From contig DIAQ01000097.1 in assembly GCA_002414865.1 (NCBI GenBank), forward strand, positions 1 through 5,033: a stretch of DNA of 5,033 nt, in the 5' to 3' direction. Below are positions 4,914 to 5,033 of the stretch, in pieces. Each line of letters opens with the position of its first letter. The first letter of the stretch is position 1. The DNA comes from a candidate division Hyd24-12 bacterium UBA5074. Lineage in GTDB: Bacteria; Fermentibacterota; Fermentibacteria; Fermentibacterales; Fermentibacteraceae. The position numbers were made by a program, and so were the translations under genes. The notes under the pieces were generated by a model. The model did no database searches, was not told the DNA's origin, and worked only from the letters and a program-made list of their open reading frames with translations.

Positions 4914-5033
4914 CTATACCTTCACCTTGAACAGGACGCCTGCCGCCAGGGCAGCCAGGGAACTCACCGCGACGAAGACCGCCTCTGCGCCCGGGCGGGT
5001 TCTGAAGACCGGGTAGACGGCCTTCTCGGCGGA
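4914..5033 (-). CDS. C-terminal end of a membrane protein (truncated by window edge)
   Basis: On the minus strand the frame is open from the window edge to a TAG stop at 4916-4914, giving 39 residues. They start with a polar, aromatic stretch (AEKAVYPVFRTRPGA) and end in a hydrophobic helix, EAVFVAVSSLAALAAGVLF, closed by the basic tail KVKV. This is typical of the last membrane segment of an integral membrane protein. It converges on the sat operon, with only 16 bases between the two stop codons. Nothing in the visible part identifies the family. Coding status rests on the open frame, the membrane-like composition and good packing with its neighbour. Confidence 0.55.
   Translation of the reverse strand, partial: SAEKAVYPVFRTRPGAEAVFVAVSSLAALAAGVLFKVKV

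Overview
The window is GC-rich bacterial (or possibly archaeal) chromosomal DNA with densely packed genes, no RNA genes, no CRISPR array and no recognisable mobile element. Arginine is written with AGG unusually often for such GC-rich DNA: I count 17 of 33 Arg codons in the sulfurylase gene. This is a coding-style clue to a little-studied lineage, but I cannot assign a phylum from it.

Layout. (1) Positions 1-384, plus strand: the 3' end of a truncated gene, probably a GNAT-type acetyltransferase. (2) Positions 378-2921, minus strand: a four-gene operon, read right to left. It encodes an ABC transporter ATPase, an ABC-2 type permease, a 97-residue secreted or membrane-anchored protein with a His/Glu-rich patch, and a 211-residue membrane-anchored TPR-like protein. 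All three junctions are 4-base stop/start overlaps (ATGA, ATGA, GTGA). The last gene meets the GNAT-like gene tail-to-tail with a 7-base overlap. (3) Positions 2922-3108: a 187-bp divergent control region with a perfect 7-1-7 palindrome and a 10-bp direct repeat at 22-bp spacing. (4) Positions 3109-4897, plus strand: sat (ATP sulfurylase), then a 124-residue protein that looks like an APS kinase whose P-loop has been lost, then a 65-residue protein with a ribbon-helix-helix-like pattern. The last two end in similar tails (VR..L..LGY). (5) Positions 4914-5033, minus strand: the last 39 residues of a protein ending in a membrane segment.

How the genes may work together. The minus-strand operon is best read as one four-component ABC-2 export or membrane-remodelling system: the ATPase and permease form the pump, and the two small anchored proteins are probable accessory parts. 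The plus-strand operon starts with sulfate activation to APS. The usual next enzymes (AprAB, CysC, CysH) are absent from the window. Instead there is a short APS-kinase-like protein without a visible ATP site. This sat plus pseudo-kinase plus small-protein cassette is the least ordinary feature here. The assignments of sat and the ABC pair are firm; the roles of the four small proteins are inference.
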